64,000 nt of DNA from Prorocentrum cordatum (lineage: Eukaryota; Sar; Dinophyceae; Prorocentrales; Prorocentraceae), in NCBI GenBank assembly GCA_963575745.1, contig CAUYUJ010013914.1, forward strand, positions 271,548 to 335,547, in the 5' to 3' direction. The notes beneath the pieces are model-generated. The model did no database searches. It worked only from the letters and a program-made list of their open reading frames with translations, and was not told where the DNA came from. Shown here piece after piece: positions 21,701 through 31,626 of the stretch. The translations under genes were made by a program, and so were the position numbers. Position 1 is the stretch's first letter, and each line of letters opens with the position of its first letter.

Positions 21701-22078
21701 CCCTCCTCCTCCTCCTCCTCCTCCTCCTCCTCCTCCTCCTCCTCCTCCTCCCTCCTCCTCCTCCTCCCTCCTCCTCCTCTCCTCCTCCTCCTCCTCTCCT
21801 CCTCCTCCTCTCCTCCTCCTTCCTCTCCTCCTCCTCCTCTCCTCTCCTCCTCCTCCTCCTCCTCCCTCCTCTCCTCCTCCTCCTCCTCCTCCTCTCCCCG
21901 TCCTCTTCCCCATCCTCCTCCTCCTCCTCTCCTCCTCCTCCTCCTCCTCCTCCTCCTCTCCTCCTCCTCCCTCGTCCTCCTCATCCCCCTCCTCCTCCTC
22001 CTCTCTCTCCTCCTCTCCTCCTCCTCCTCCCTCCTCCTCCTCCTCCTCCTCCCTCTTCCTCCTCATCCCCCTCCTGCC
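21701..22078. repeat. (CTC)n array, long
   Basis: About 380 bp of CTC with CCTC and CTCT slippage, immediately upstream of the leader copies on the minus strand. Confidence 0.95.
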
Positions 22079-22217
22079 CTACTCCTCCTCCGCCCCCACA
22101 GCGCGCGCCTCGCCGCCACGACGCCGCCGCGCGTGCCGCGCCGCCGCGCCGCGGCACCGGCGCGCAGCCAGGCGGCCCAAGAAGCGGCCAGGAGCCGCCG
22201 CGAGCGGCCAGCCGCGC

Positions 22218-22222
<5 letters not shown>

Positions 22223-22253
<31 letters not shown>

Positions 22254-22256
22254 CGC
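22223..22256. repeat. (GGCGTC)n hexanucleotide
   Basis: Five to six units of GGCGTC within a GC-rich stretch. Confidence 0.8.
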
Positions 22257-22349
22257 GCAAGCCGCAGCGCCGCACGCCGCCGCCGCTGGACGCCGCCGCC
22301 GCCGCAACGGTCGCGCTGCCCGCAGATGCCGCCGCCGCCATCGCCTCCG

Positions 22350-22700
<351 letters not shown>

Positions 22701-22709
22701 CACTCCGTC

Positions 22710-23440
22710 GCCAAACGCCGCTCATACAAAGAACCTCGTGCGCCGGCAGATCGCCAATGTGTGGATACCCGCATCGAATGATTTGACGCTCCCGGGGCCC
22801 AGCGAAGGCAAGGCTGCAAACGGCACGAAACCCTGCGTTGTGTTTTTTGTTCCACGATGTGAGGCGCGATGGGGGTGCGGTGTTCGGGTCAGAACTCAAA
22901 TCTCCAGCGGGAATTTGGAACGATACGGACTGTTATCGGTAAAGCGCAACTGCTGGAGAGCATCCCGAAGCTGAATAACAGTAATCCAGCCTCGGACGCC
23001 TGGTCGAAGTTACTTCGGGGACCTCATCAAGACGCTCATTGAAATTCACCTACCGATGGACAGCCCCCGATTCCAGGAAATTATTGCGGTACCTGAGCAA
23101 CAGCAAAACAAATAACTACTGCAGGATTCTAGCTCGCCAGTCGCTGGAAAATTGAGGCGGCGGCTGGTGCATGCGAAGTAACTGCGCGCGCGTCCCCCTT
23201 CATAAATGACTCGCCCAGGGATATTCAACGACTGTTTTGCGCGCCGACGTCTTCGCTCCCCCCCAAACAGTGTGGCGTCGATGGTGCCAAAGCGACTCCA
23301 GCGCGGGCAAGGTTGAAGCGGTCCCTCGCCACATCCGGCACCAGACTCCACGCCGCTTCCACGCCAGCCCAGCGCCCCAACTTCGTACAGACTCCCAAGA
23401 CGGCCTCAAGTCAGTCAAACGAGGCTTCCAAGACGGCCCA
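22710..23440. other. No gene recognised
   Basis: Mixed sequence with short unrelated frames on both strands. No motif, repeat or element end was identified. Confidence 0.5.
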
Positions 23441-23441
23441 A

Positions 23442-23516
23442 GGGAGGAGGAGGAGGAGGAGGAGGAGGAGGAGGAGGAGGAGGAGGAGGAGGAGGAGAAG
23501 GAGGAGGAGGAGGAGC
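23442..23516. repeat. (GAG)n array
   Basis: Pure GAG apart from one AAG. Confidence 0.95.
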
Positions 23517-23839
23517 CCATGGCAAAGATTCTCGACGCAACAGCCCCCCCCTATGTGACCCCTCCCTCCGCGCCGCCTTCCTGCCTCGATTCCTCCTTCT
23601 TTTCCAGTGTGCCCTCTGCCCCGGCGCGCGGCCCGCTGGCTTGCCGAACGCGCTGGCGACCGCCAGGGCTCCCGACGACAGCAAAACAACACTTGTCTCG
23701 TGTCAAACCGCACGCCCGCGGAAAGAAAGCATTCCCCCTTCAACCCCTGAGCCATGCGTGTGCATGGGGTACTGAAATTTGATGGGCGGGCGGAGCGGCG
23801 AAGCCGAACTTTCTTACCACCAGGGCGGACCCGCATGAG

Positions 23840-24140
23840 TGAGCAGGGTTTCGCTATACCATCTCACAAGTTTCTGGCTCCGCCCAGCCCTCCTGGGAAG
23901 CCCACCAGAGCGAGCGGGATGTGGCTATACCATGATATGTCTCCAGTGTCGTGCTCCTCCATTCTTTCCAGGGGGGCCCCGCCAGAGCGCCAGGGTGGCC
24001 CGCCCAGAGAAAGAGAGAGAGAGAGAGTGAGAGAGCGACGTGTGGCTATACCACGTCACCTCACTTGCTTTTCGCCCCTCCCACCCCGCCAGGGAGACCC
24101 TGCCAGAGCGAGCGAGGTGTCGCTATACCGGCTGTGCCAT
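23840..24140. repeat. Tandem repeat with GTGGCTATACCA core
   Basis: Four diverged units marked by CTATACC at 23,854, 23,925, 24,046 and 24,123. Each is preceded by CCAGAGCGAGCG-type sequence. The basic period is about 71-77 bp; one unit is longer because it gained a GA microsatellite (24,008-24,034). Confidence 0.75.
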
Positions 24141-24465
24141 TATATTTATCAGGTTCCGTGCTCGTCCCACCCCATCCAAGGAATGCCCAACAAGAACCAA
24201 GAGCGCAGAAGATCTCTTAGGCTTCGTGCTCCTACATCCGTACACCGTACATGCCTACATGCGACTTGCCGGGGAAACCTTTTACGATACCCCCGGCGAA
24301 CCGAACTTTCTTATACCCGTGGGGTGACTATCACCAGCACAGAATTAAGCTCCTTCTGGCCTGCGGGCCGCAGCCCTTGACCCAGACCGCGAGGAAAACA
24401 GGCCTTTCATGGCCGCTCCCGGCCGCCTTCGCGGGCGGGCGTGTGCAATGCTACGACGCAGCAGC

Positions 24466-24900
24466 ACAGAGGAGGAGGAGGAGGAGAGCACGTCGCCTGG
24501 GGGGACACCATCCGTCAGCATCAGCCAAGAGCGACAATCGCGGCGTGCCTCGCACGCAATGTCGAGGTGTAAGTGCCTTGTAAATGTGGAGGAGGAGCAG
24601 CACAGAGGAGGAGGAGGAGGAGGAGGAGGAGGAGGAGAAAAGACTAGGAACAGACAGGGAGGAGGAGGAGGGAGGAGGAGGAGGAGAGGAGGAGGAGGAG
24701 GAGGAGGAGGAGGAGGAGGAGGAGGAGGAGCAGCACAGAGGAGGAGGAGGAGGAGGAGGAGGAGGAGGAGAAGAGACTAGGAACAGACAGGGAGGAGGAG
24801 GAGGAGGAGGAGGAGGAGGAGGAGGAGGAGGAGGAGGAGGAGGAGGAGGAAGCAGCACAGAGGGAGGAGGAGGAGGAGGAGGAGAAAAGACTAGGAACAG
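24466..24900. repeat. GAG array with a higher-order unit
   Basis: GAG runs broken by two fixed cassettes in constant order: CAGCACAGAGG (at 24,598, 24,731 and 24,853) and GACTAGGAACAGACAGGG. The cassettes recur every 122-133 bp, so the array duplicates as a composite unit and not only by trinucleotide slippage. Confidence 0.85.
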
Positions 24901-25030
24901 ACAGGGAAGGGGTTGTTTGCGCCCGACGCGAGGGGGCTCGCCCGGGCGCCCTGACGGCGCCCTGCTGGCCGTCGCCGGGGAGACCAAGAGGTGCCAATGC
25001 CGCTCCTCCCTGGACCTCAGCCAGGGTGTT

Positions 25031-25257
25031 GGGCGCCCGAGTTATCCGGGGTAACTCGGGTCTGGGGTAACTCGGGTTTGGATTCCCGGAAAAGGAACCC
25101 GAGTTAGCCCTGACCCGAGTTATCCCTGATGATTCGGGGCTCTGGACGCCCGAGATATCCGGGGTAACTCGGGTCTGGGGTAACTCGGGTTTGGATTCCC
25201 GGAAAACGAACCCGAGTTATCCCTGACCCGAGTTACCCCTGATGATTCGGGGCTCTG
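25031..25257. repeat. Two 113-bp tandem units rich in CCCGAGTTATCC palindromes
   Basis: Two nearly identical units (starts 25,034 and 25,147). Each carries GGGGTAACTCGGGT twice and its complement ACCCGAGTTA twice, so each unit can fold into nested hairpins. Confidence 0.9.
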
Positions 25258-25269
25258 AGGGTGTGCTGT

Positions 25270-25436
25270 GGCGGCGCGCACAAGGGGATGGAGGGACGGG
25301 GGAGGCCTTCTTAGAAGGAGGCTGTTTCTTAGAAGGCGCCGGCCTTACATCTATTGGTAAGGCCCGCGCCTTCTAAGAAGCAGGGGTGCTTCTAAGATGC
25401 CCTCCCCCCTCCCCCCACCCCCCTCTGCGCATGGCC
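25270..25436. mobile_element. FB1 foldback element, copy 2
   Basis: Ends GGCGGCGCGCACAAGGGG and CCCCCCTCTGCGCATGGCC. Inner stem CTTCTTAGAAGGAGGCTG, CTTAGAAGGCGCC with partner GCGCCTTCTAAGAAGC. No coding capacity. Confidence 0.85.
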
Positions 25437-25520
25437 GACCTCTGCCGGGGCGAACCCAGCGGTGGCGACGAGGGCCTCCCAGGAGGCCCAGACAAGGGAA
25501 AGCGAGATAATGGTAGCGGT

Positions 25521-25889
25521 GTAGTTGAACAGGGACCCGCCGTCCCGGCATTCCTGTAGGCCTACCACGACAGGTTTCTAGAACCGAGTCATGCTCTAAG
25601 ACCTGAAGCAACGTTCTCAACACGTAGGGCCGATGCATGAGAACAAGACATTCGGCAGACACGCGCTAAGCACACCCCGCGCAGAGCACCAAAGGTTCTT
25701 ATAACATTATTTGGTGGGCCTATGTTAGAAGAAAAACAAGTGCCAGAAACATACACTTTTGGCGCTCCGCGCGGATTTCTTCGATCTGCGCCAGAGCCCC
25801 CTCCCGCCGCAGGCGCCGCCGAGGAAACCCAGCGCCGCTCCGAGAAATCCGCGATATGGGCAGGCCACGACGCTTCGCCGCTGCTCGAC
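25521..25889 (+). mobile_element. FB2 element carrying a nested FB3 unit
   Basis: Left end GTTGAACAGGGACCCGCCG and right end GACGCTTCGCCGCTGCTCGAC match the FB2 copies at 27.8 and 28.6 kb. Between 25,733 and 25,845 lies unrelated sequence (GGCGCTCCGCGCGGATTTC and its inverted form GAGAAATCCGCG), which is an FB3 foldback inserted into FB2. Confidence 0.75.
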
Positions 25890-26126
25890 CTGGGCACCTT
25901 TTCCTCCTCTGAGAGGCCGCCTGGCCGGCCGTCACCGCGTCCCGCGGGGCTGAGGGGCAACGATATCGGGGGACTGGCATCGGGGGGGAGGCATCGGCCT
26001 GGAATCGGCGACACATCGCCGATGGAGATCGGCGATAGGCACCCGGCTATGGGAAGTCCGCACCGTCCTGTGCAGCTTGGGGCTGTCGGGCCCCCAGCCA
26101 GCGGCGATCAATGGGCGATTGATGCT

Positions 26127-26300
26127 CCCATCGCACGTAAGGACCACATCCGAGAAATCATTTCGAGCACCCGGAAAAGTGTCGAAACAGTGTCGGACGA
26201 GTGTCTCCCAGGGTCCGACACGTAAAAGCCCTCGCCTTTCAGTACTTCTCTGGTGCTCGAATTTCTTTCTGACGCTCAAGGCTAAAAAGTAAGTAGGAAA
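26127..26300 (+). repeat. Interspersed repeat R, copy 1
   Basis: Contains GACCACATCCGAGAAATCAT, CACCCGGAAAAGTGTCGAAA and GAATTTCTTTCTGACGCTCA. The same ordered blocks appear at 30,560-30,730 and 47,190-47,360. No terminal inverted repeats were found. Confidence 0.85.
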
Positions 26301-26336
26301 ATCATAAGATTGGGGCTCGATGCATCCCCCCTTATG

Positions 26337-26499
26337 CTCAGGTCGGGCATGTCCTCCTACAGGCGGATTTTAGAGGAAAATTTAAAAATACCACAGAAAT
26401 CGACCCAAAAGCCTAAACTAGTAAAACAAAAAAATCGTCCCCAGACTATGTTTTGAATATGTTTGGATATTCCTCCTGTAGAGGGACACGCCCGACTTA
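26337..26499 (+). mobile_element. MITE-A copy 4
   Basis: Starts CTCAGGTCGGGC and ends GCCCGACTTA, inside a perfect 8-bp duplication CCCTTATG (26,329-26,336 and 26,500-26,507). Confidence 0.92.
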
Positions 26500-26507
26500 C
26501 CCTTATG

Positions 26508-27607
26508 CCCATCCCCCCCCCATCGTTGCCCCCGAGGGGCGGGGCGGCCCACCGCGCCGCACAGCCCCCGCCGCTCACCGGCCCGCCCGGCGGCCGCCGC
26601 CGCCCGCGCCCCGCGGCGCGGCGCCGCCCGCGCCCGGGCTGCGGCGCCCCGTCCACTGGAGCAGGTCCGCGGGCCCCCGCCACTGACCCTGACCTTCCAA
26701 GAGAGCTAACACAATAGCACCAGACTAAAAAAAAAACGATCCCAAAGCTAGTCTGCGTCTTGGTTTTGACATGTTTCGTTTAGTTTTTGTTGGCCTCCAG
26801 TGCTGAAAAATAGCTCTCTGGAAGGTCAGGGGACGAGGGGGCGCTCCGTGCGCTTCGGCCGGGCAAAAAGCCCCGGGCGCCACGCCCTTCTGAGCGGCCC
26901 CGGCCCCCCCTTGTCGCCCCTCCCCGGCCGCCGCCCCGCCGTCCTCCCCCCCCTCTCGTGCATGGTGGCTCCATTCGCTGGACGCCTGCCCCGTTTCGCT
27001 GCGTTCGCCAGCGCGGTGGCTCTGCCGAGCCGCCGACGCAAAAAGTGCCTCGGCGGCGAGCCCGGAAGGGAGGTGAGAATGGGGTGGGCCTTCTCAGGAG
27101 GCTCGGAAGTCCCCTGGCCTTCTGAGAATGTGTTTTCTGAGCTTTCCCCGAACGCGCAGGAAACAGCTCAGAAGGCGCGAGGGCTTCCGAGAAGTCACGC
27201 CGCCTTCTGAGAAGGCCTTCTCCTTCTCACTTCCCCCCCTCGCTCGCCGCCGAGTGCTTGGTGCCTGCTTCAGCGACCACTCTGCCCTGAGACCATGGCG
27301 TTGCAATCTTTTCACAACGGGCGTTTCGCCCCGATTCGGACCCAGGACCCTGCGGCTCGAAAAAGGGCGCAAGCAAGATGGGGGCGCCGGTCGTGACTGG
27401 TTGCGATGCGTTGCGATTTTTGTCGACACGTCGGATTTCAGGGTGTGGGCCATGTAAGATTTCAAAATCTGCCTCTACCCGGCCCCTGGCTCCGGCCATC
27501 GCTGCCTCTGTCGCAGGCGCGCCTTGGCGCCTTGCACTCCGGCCCCCCGCTTCGAACTGCATGTTTTGAGCGGCCCCCGCCCCGTGCCCGTCCCTCTTCT
27601 CATCCCT
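26508..27607. other. No gene recognised; diverged FB1-like segment
   Basis: GC-rich at the left. Between about 27,080 and 27,240 there are AGAAGGCG/CCTTCTGAGAAGG inverted words like the FB1 stem, so a worn foldback copy is likely. Nothing else is identifiable. Confidence 0.4.
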
Positions 27608-28092
27608 TTGGGAGACCCAGAAGGTGGTCAAGCTGCAAGAGGGTGGTGCAATAGTTTTGGGGCAATTGCATTGAAAATTGATTGCGCCGGAAGATTGTAT
27701 TGCAGTGTATTGCAAGTAATGCATTGCACGCGAAAATCCAGCAATACCCTTGTGCCCCAGAATGTATCACACGCCCCAAATGTTGAGCAGGGGCCGACCG
27801 TCCCAGCATTCCTACAGGACTACCACGACATTCTCTTCGAACCCCAAAAATGTTCTAAGAAAACAATGTTCTTAGAACATGAACCCGACGTGGTAAAACA
27901 AAACAGTTCCACCCAGTAATGCTCTAAGAACATTTCGTGGAAACAACTGAAGGTTATTGGATCATTGTTTGGTAGGCCTGCAGGCACGCCATGACGCTGC
28001 GCCACTGCTTGAACACCCCACACGTCTATTGCACCCCACACATCTATTGCACCACCCCCTGGTCGCTGGACCCCCTTTGGGGTCAACCCGAA
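27608..28092. mobile_element. TIR-G element split by a nested FB2 copy
   Basis: The left end (TGGTCAAGCTGCAAGAGGGT, GGTGCAATAG) and right end (TCTATTGCACCACCCCCTGG) are inverted repeats matching the intact element at 54,958-55,198. An FB2 copy (27,780-28,015) interrupts it between ...CACGCCCCAA and the CCCCACACGTC right part. The 55-kb copy shows the uninterrupted version of the same place. Confidence 0.85.
27780..28015 (+). mobile_element. FB2 element nested in TIR-G
   Basis: Starts ATGTTGAGCAGGGGCCGACC and ends GCGCCACTGCTTGAACA, an imperfect terminal inverted repeat of about 13 bp. Internal TTCTAAGAA/TTCTTAGAA palindromes. Confidence 0.88.
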
Positions 28093-28228
28093 TCCCTTTT
28101 TTCGACGGTGCCTCAAGTCGATATCGGGCGCGTCCCGCCTGTAGCCCGACCAGCTCCTTACTGGTCTCGCACCCTTGCGCCCGCTGGCTCAAAATTCGTT
28201 GCCTGCGCCATGGGAGCCTGCATGAGTT

Positions 28229-28394
28229 GGCGGCGCGCTAAAGGGGGTAGGGGGAGGGGGGAAGGCTTCTTAGAGGGAGGCTGCTTCTTGAAGGCGCCAG
28301 CCGTACATCTCTTGATAAGGCCGGCGCCTTCTAAGAACCAGCCTCCATCTAAGAAGCCTTCCCCCCTCTCCCTTACCCCCTTTAGCGCGTGGCC
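28229..28394. mobile_element. FB1 foldback element, copy 3 (best preserved)
   Basis: Terminal inverted repeats GGCGGCGCGCTAAAGGGGGT and ACCCCCTTTAGCGCGTGGCC, followed inward by GGGAAGGCTTCTTAGA on the left and TCTAAGAAGCCTTCCC on the right, so the element is nearly one palindrome with a central GGCGCC stem. Confidence 0.9.
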
Positions 28395-28622
28395 GAATGG
28401 CCCCCAGTACTGTCGGGTTTGGGCCTGATTCGCCCCTTTCACAAGGGAGACGAGAAGAACGGGGAGTGGGAGGAGGAGCAGGAAGGAGGATTCTGGAGGA
28501 TCCCAACGTATCTGGAAGGCCCGCTTCTAGAGCCCGCGTCGAGCAGTCGTAAATGGGAGAAATCGGAGAGAACTCGGACTGGCCATTGTCATGCCTCCGT
28601 GCTCCCCTGAGGCACGGCCCAC
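28395..28622. other. No gene recognised
   Basis: Short spacer between an FB1 and an FB2 element with no distinctive feature. Confidence 0.5.
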
Positions 28623-28865
28623 ATGTTGAGCAGGGACCGGCCGTCCCAACATTACTATAGCCCTACCACGAGATGTTCTTGGAAACCAAAAATGACGACA
28701 GAGTAACAAAAACAATGTTCTAAGAGCATTAACAAAATGAAATAAAACAATACAGTCTCAACCAGAAATGTTCTAAGAACTTCTCGTACAAACCACAAAA
28801 GGTTATTTAAACATTATGTGGTAGGCCTGTTGGCGAGCCAAGAGGCTTCGCCACTGCTTGAACAT
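28623..28865 (+). mobile_element. FB2 element, complete
   Basis: Starts ATGTTGAGCAGGGACCGGCC and ends CGCCACTGCTTGAACAT, giving 13-bp imperfect inverted ends. Internal words (CTACCACGAGATGTTCTT, ATGTTCTAAGAAC) match the other copies. Confidence 0.88.
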
Positions 28866-29279
28866 GGCGACCCCAACATCCGACCTTGCCGGATTTTCGA
28901 CCGGGTTGGGGAAAGAGGCAAAACACATCGGGGCACAGCTTGGGGATGCACGATGGTGCGAGGGGGGGCGGTCGGGACGTCCATCCTCAACATGGGGTGC
29001 GTCCGAATGTAGCCCCCACGGGGGTGCATCCCAAAGTTCCCCACCTTGTCTAGACGGCAGAAATTCTCGTTGGGGTAAGAACTTGGATGCGGACATTCTT
29101 CTGTTCCATCCTGGCGATTTGGTCTCGGCCTCTGTGTGAGACAGCCTTCGGGCCCCGGGGCCATCAGTAGCACGCCGTCCAGGCCGGCCTCCCTCGCTGC
29201 TTGACTGTGCGTGTCCCTGCCTCTCTCCCCCCGTCAGCTCTCACGGGCATCATTTCTGGATGGGCTGGTGGGGATACGC
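28866..29279. other. No gene recognised
   Basis: Mixed sequence. A phrase CATTTCTGGATGGGCTGGTG near 29,250 also occurs near 13,700, hinting at another low-copy repeat. Confidence 0.4.
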
Positions 29280-29432
29280 TTAGGTCGGGCATGTTCCCCT
29301 ACAGGCGGATGTTGGACGATTTGTTTTTTTTATGAGACACCAAAATGGTCAAGAATAGAAGAACAAATCGTCCCCAGACTATTTTTGATTATGTCTAAAG
29401 ATTCCTCCTGTAAATGGATTGGCCCGACTTAA
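29280..29432 (+). mobile_element. MITE-A copy 5
   Basis: TTAGGTCGGGC and GCCCGACTTAA ends with typical interior. No target duplication is visible. Confidence 0.88.
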
Positions 29433-29818
29433 AGGAAGGAGTCCAGACCTCTGTAGCCTCACGGTCTGCATCGACAATTTCTATCCGAAATCTGGGCACA
29501 CCCCGGCGCAGCGAGAAGACCGCGACGGCCAGGACGGCTGGACTGGCCAAGGCGGACGACGAAGACGAGGAGGCCGACGAAGCGGGCGAAGAGGAAAACG
29601 CGGACGAGAAGGACCCAGACCACCCGACGTCATGATTTTTTCATAACGTCGACCCCCAAAGCTCTCGACCCCTTCCCCGGGACCCGTCCCGGGACCCGTT
29701 CCTCATCCTGAGCCGTCTTTTGACTGTCCCGAGGCCCAGTGAGGGCCCCCAGATGCCGAAATGGCAAAGAGAAAACCTCCCATCATGATTTGTGCACTGC
29801 TCGAGGAGGTCTGGGGAC
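29433..29818. other. No gene recognised
   Basis: Contains a short acidic GACGA-rich stretch (29,545-29,620) that resembles GAC-class microsatellite and nothing else of note. Confidence 0.45.
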
Positions 29819-30223
29819 CTGAGTATCGTTTAACCGATCCCCATCCCCACCAGCGGGGGCTGGGCCCCACTGGCCGATTTACCCCCCTAGATGGGGAGAT
29901 TGGCAGGCCGTATCCTTCGGGTTTCGAGGGGTGTATCCCCAACTGGGGGTGTAATTTGGTGGGGGTCTCGAAGGTTGGAGGCCTGGAAATGGGCACCAAC
30001 ACCAACACGGGGGTTTGCCTCCACAGGGGGAAGATGATCCTAGATTTCGGCGTTGGTGGTAATATTTCGGCCACCTTGGAAGCCAGAATATTACCACCAT
30101 CACCGATAACGAGATCTTCTTCCCTCGGTGGAGGCACACCGCCGATATTAGTGTTGGTGTCAACCTTTAGGCCTGCGAGAAGGGGATGAGCATGGGGATG
30201 GGGATCGGTTCAACGATACTGAG
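29819..30223. mobile_element. TIR-E element, long form
   Basis: The left end CTGAGTATCGTTTAACCGAT then CCCCATCCCCA is repeated inverted at the right end (GGGGATGGGGATCGGTT then CAACGATACTGAG), about 32 bp of TIR. An inner inverted repeat GGTGGTAATATT / AATATTACCACC sits at 30,050-30,100. A shorter sibling forms intron 4 of the methyltransferase gene (49,684-49,866), sharing CCGATCCC, GGGCCCCACTGGCCGAT and CCCCCCTAGATGGGG-like blocks. Confidence 0.88.
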
Positions 30224-30559
30224 TCTGAGGACCAGGACGGAGACGAACCGGGAGAAGCTCCGCGCGCGACACGGGCGGCAGGCTCCAGAGCCTCGCCCGC
30301 AACGCCCTCGGTAACCGCCATGCGGGCGGGGTGGAGGGCTCCCCAAGGCCTTACAGTCATCGGCCTGACCGAAGGAACGATAAAGAAGGAACGAAGCCTA
30401 TCTTTTATCCCAAGGAATGGCGCATAGGGAACGATACATAACAAATAGCGCATAAGGAACTGTAAACAACGCATGCAAGCCTAAGGAACGACCGAGCCCC
30501 TTTTGAAAAGCAAGTGTTCCTTATTCAAGCCGCTCACTGTATGTTGCTCCCGTCGTACT
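30224..30559. other. No gene recognised
   Basis: Contains several GGAACGATA/AAGGAACG phrases between 30,370 and 30,490 that look like a weak tandem repeat. Confidence 0.45.
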
Positions 30560-30730
30560 CACGGACCACATCCCGGGAATGATTTCCGGCACCCGGAAAA
30601 GGGTCGAAAGGGTGTCGAACCAGTGTCGGACGAGTGTCTCCCAGGGCCCGGCACGTGAAAATCCCCATGGGTTTCGGTATTCGTCTGTTCTTTCTGGTGG
30701 CCAAGTCTACAGTAGGTTGGAACATCATAA
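30560..30730 (+). repeat. Interspersed repeat R, copy 2
   Basis: Shares CCACATCCCGGGAATGATTT, CACCCGGAAAAGGGTCGAAA and GTGTCGGACGAGTGTCTCCC with copy 1. Confidence 0.85.
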
Positions 30731-30916
30731 CTTGACACAGGCCGTGCTGTTCTCGCGAAGCGGTAGGCATCCAGCCAGCGCGCGCCGCTGAGGAAGCGGA
30801 GCTCGGAGGTCCACTCCAGGCCGGTGTGCCTCCGAAAGTCCTCTCGGGGCAGGGCGAGGCGAGGCAGTAGGGGAACGAACCATGACATAACCATAAAGAC
30901 TCGGAAACTATCTATT

Positions 30917-31215
30917 ATTTGTCGTCCCAAATCCGCCTGTAGGGGGGCTTGCCCGACCTAAATATAGGAAAACAAAGAATGACATGAGCATAACAACTCG
31001 GAGGTCCGCGCGGATGTCTCGGATCGGCGCTGGAGCCCCCCAGCGGCGCCTCCGGCGCCGCCCCTGGCGCGCGGAGCGCGCCAGGGAGGGGGGTCCAGTG
31101 CCGATCCGGGGAATCGGTGCGGACCTCCGAGTTTTTCTTATGATCATGTCATTCTTTGTTTTCCTAGACTTAGGTCGGGCAAGTCCCCCTACAGGCGGAT
31201 GTGGGACGAACAATA
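30917..31215. repeat. Near-perfect 300-bp palindrome of MITE-A and FB3 arms
   Basis: The left arm (MITE-A end reversed, TAGGAAAACAAAG, FB3 unit) is mirrored in the right arm (FB3 unit reversed, CTTTGTTTTCCTAG, MITE-A end forward). Arms pair over roughly 150 bp with few mismatches, around a GC-rich centre at about 31,060-31,085. A truncated FB3 start also lies just left, at 30,868-30,895. Confidence 0.88.
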
Positions 31216-31326
31216 GAAATAGACAAAAATACACCACAATGCTAAAAAATACTCAACGGATCATCCCCAGACTATGTTTCACACATTTTTGAAGATTCCC
31301 CCTGTAGAGGGACAGGCCCGACTTAA
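31170..31326 (+). mobile_element. MITE-A copy 6, with 8-bp duplication
   Basis: TTAGGTCGGGC and GCCCGACTTAA ends between perfect TCCTAGAC repeats (31,162-31,169 and 31,327-31,334). Its right 48 bp overlap the last coding codons and stop of the minus-strand methyltransferase gene. Confidence 0.92.
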
Positions 31327-31626
31327 TCCTAGACAACGGCAACTCAAGTCGGGGTCCAAACGCACCAATAGTTTCCGAACTGTGCCCAGCCGTCGCGAGC
31401 CCCGGGACCCCCCCGGAAGGCCAGCTGCCATGGTCCCAACTCTTGCCCCACGCTGGTCCTCGGCGCTGGCCACCAGGCAGAACACCCCGCGCCAGTCTGC
31501 CCGCTGCTGCCACAGGAGCCTGCCGAGCTGCCCATGGGCCTCGGCGGCCTCGGACTGGCCCGCGCTCCTGCGGCTGTCCCTGGCGCCGGACCAGGCGCCG
31601 TAAGGCACGTTGGTCAGGATCATGGT
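31279..31626 (-). CDS. Methyltransferase exon 10 (TNVPYG, C-terminus)
   Basis: Acceptor GCCCATCAG. Encodes TMILTNVPYGAWSG, the motif IV with the catalytic-type Asn (N-V-P-Y in place of N-P-P-Y), then HGQLGRLLWQQRADWRGVFC and LVASAEDQ, as in the RlmL fold after motif IV. The last 16 codons including the stop lie in MITE-A. A further small intron before the C-terminal KLLVRLDP stretch cannot be excluded. Confidence 0.8.
   Translation of the reverse strand, partial: TMILTNVPYGAWSGARDSRRSAGQSEAAEAHGQLGRLLWQQRADWRGVFCLVASAEDQRGARVGTMAAGLPGGSRGSRRLGTVRKLLVRLDPDLSCRCLGLSRACPSTGGIFKNV

Noticed and set aside
29819-30223. TIR-E long copy as part of an intron
   Set aside because: No coding motif or direct repeat was found on either side, so it is treated as intergenic.
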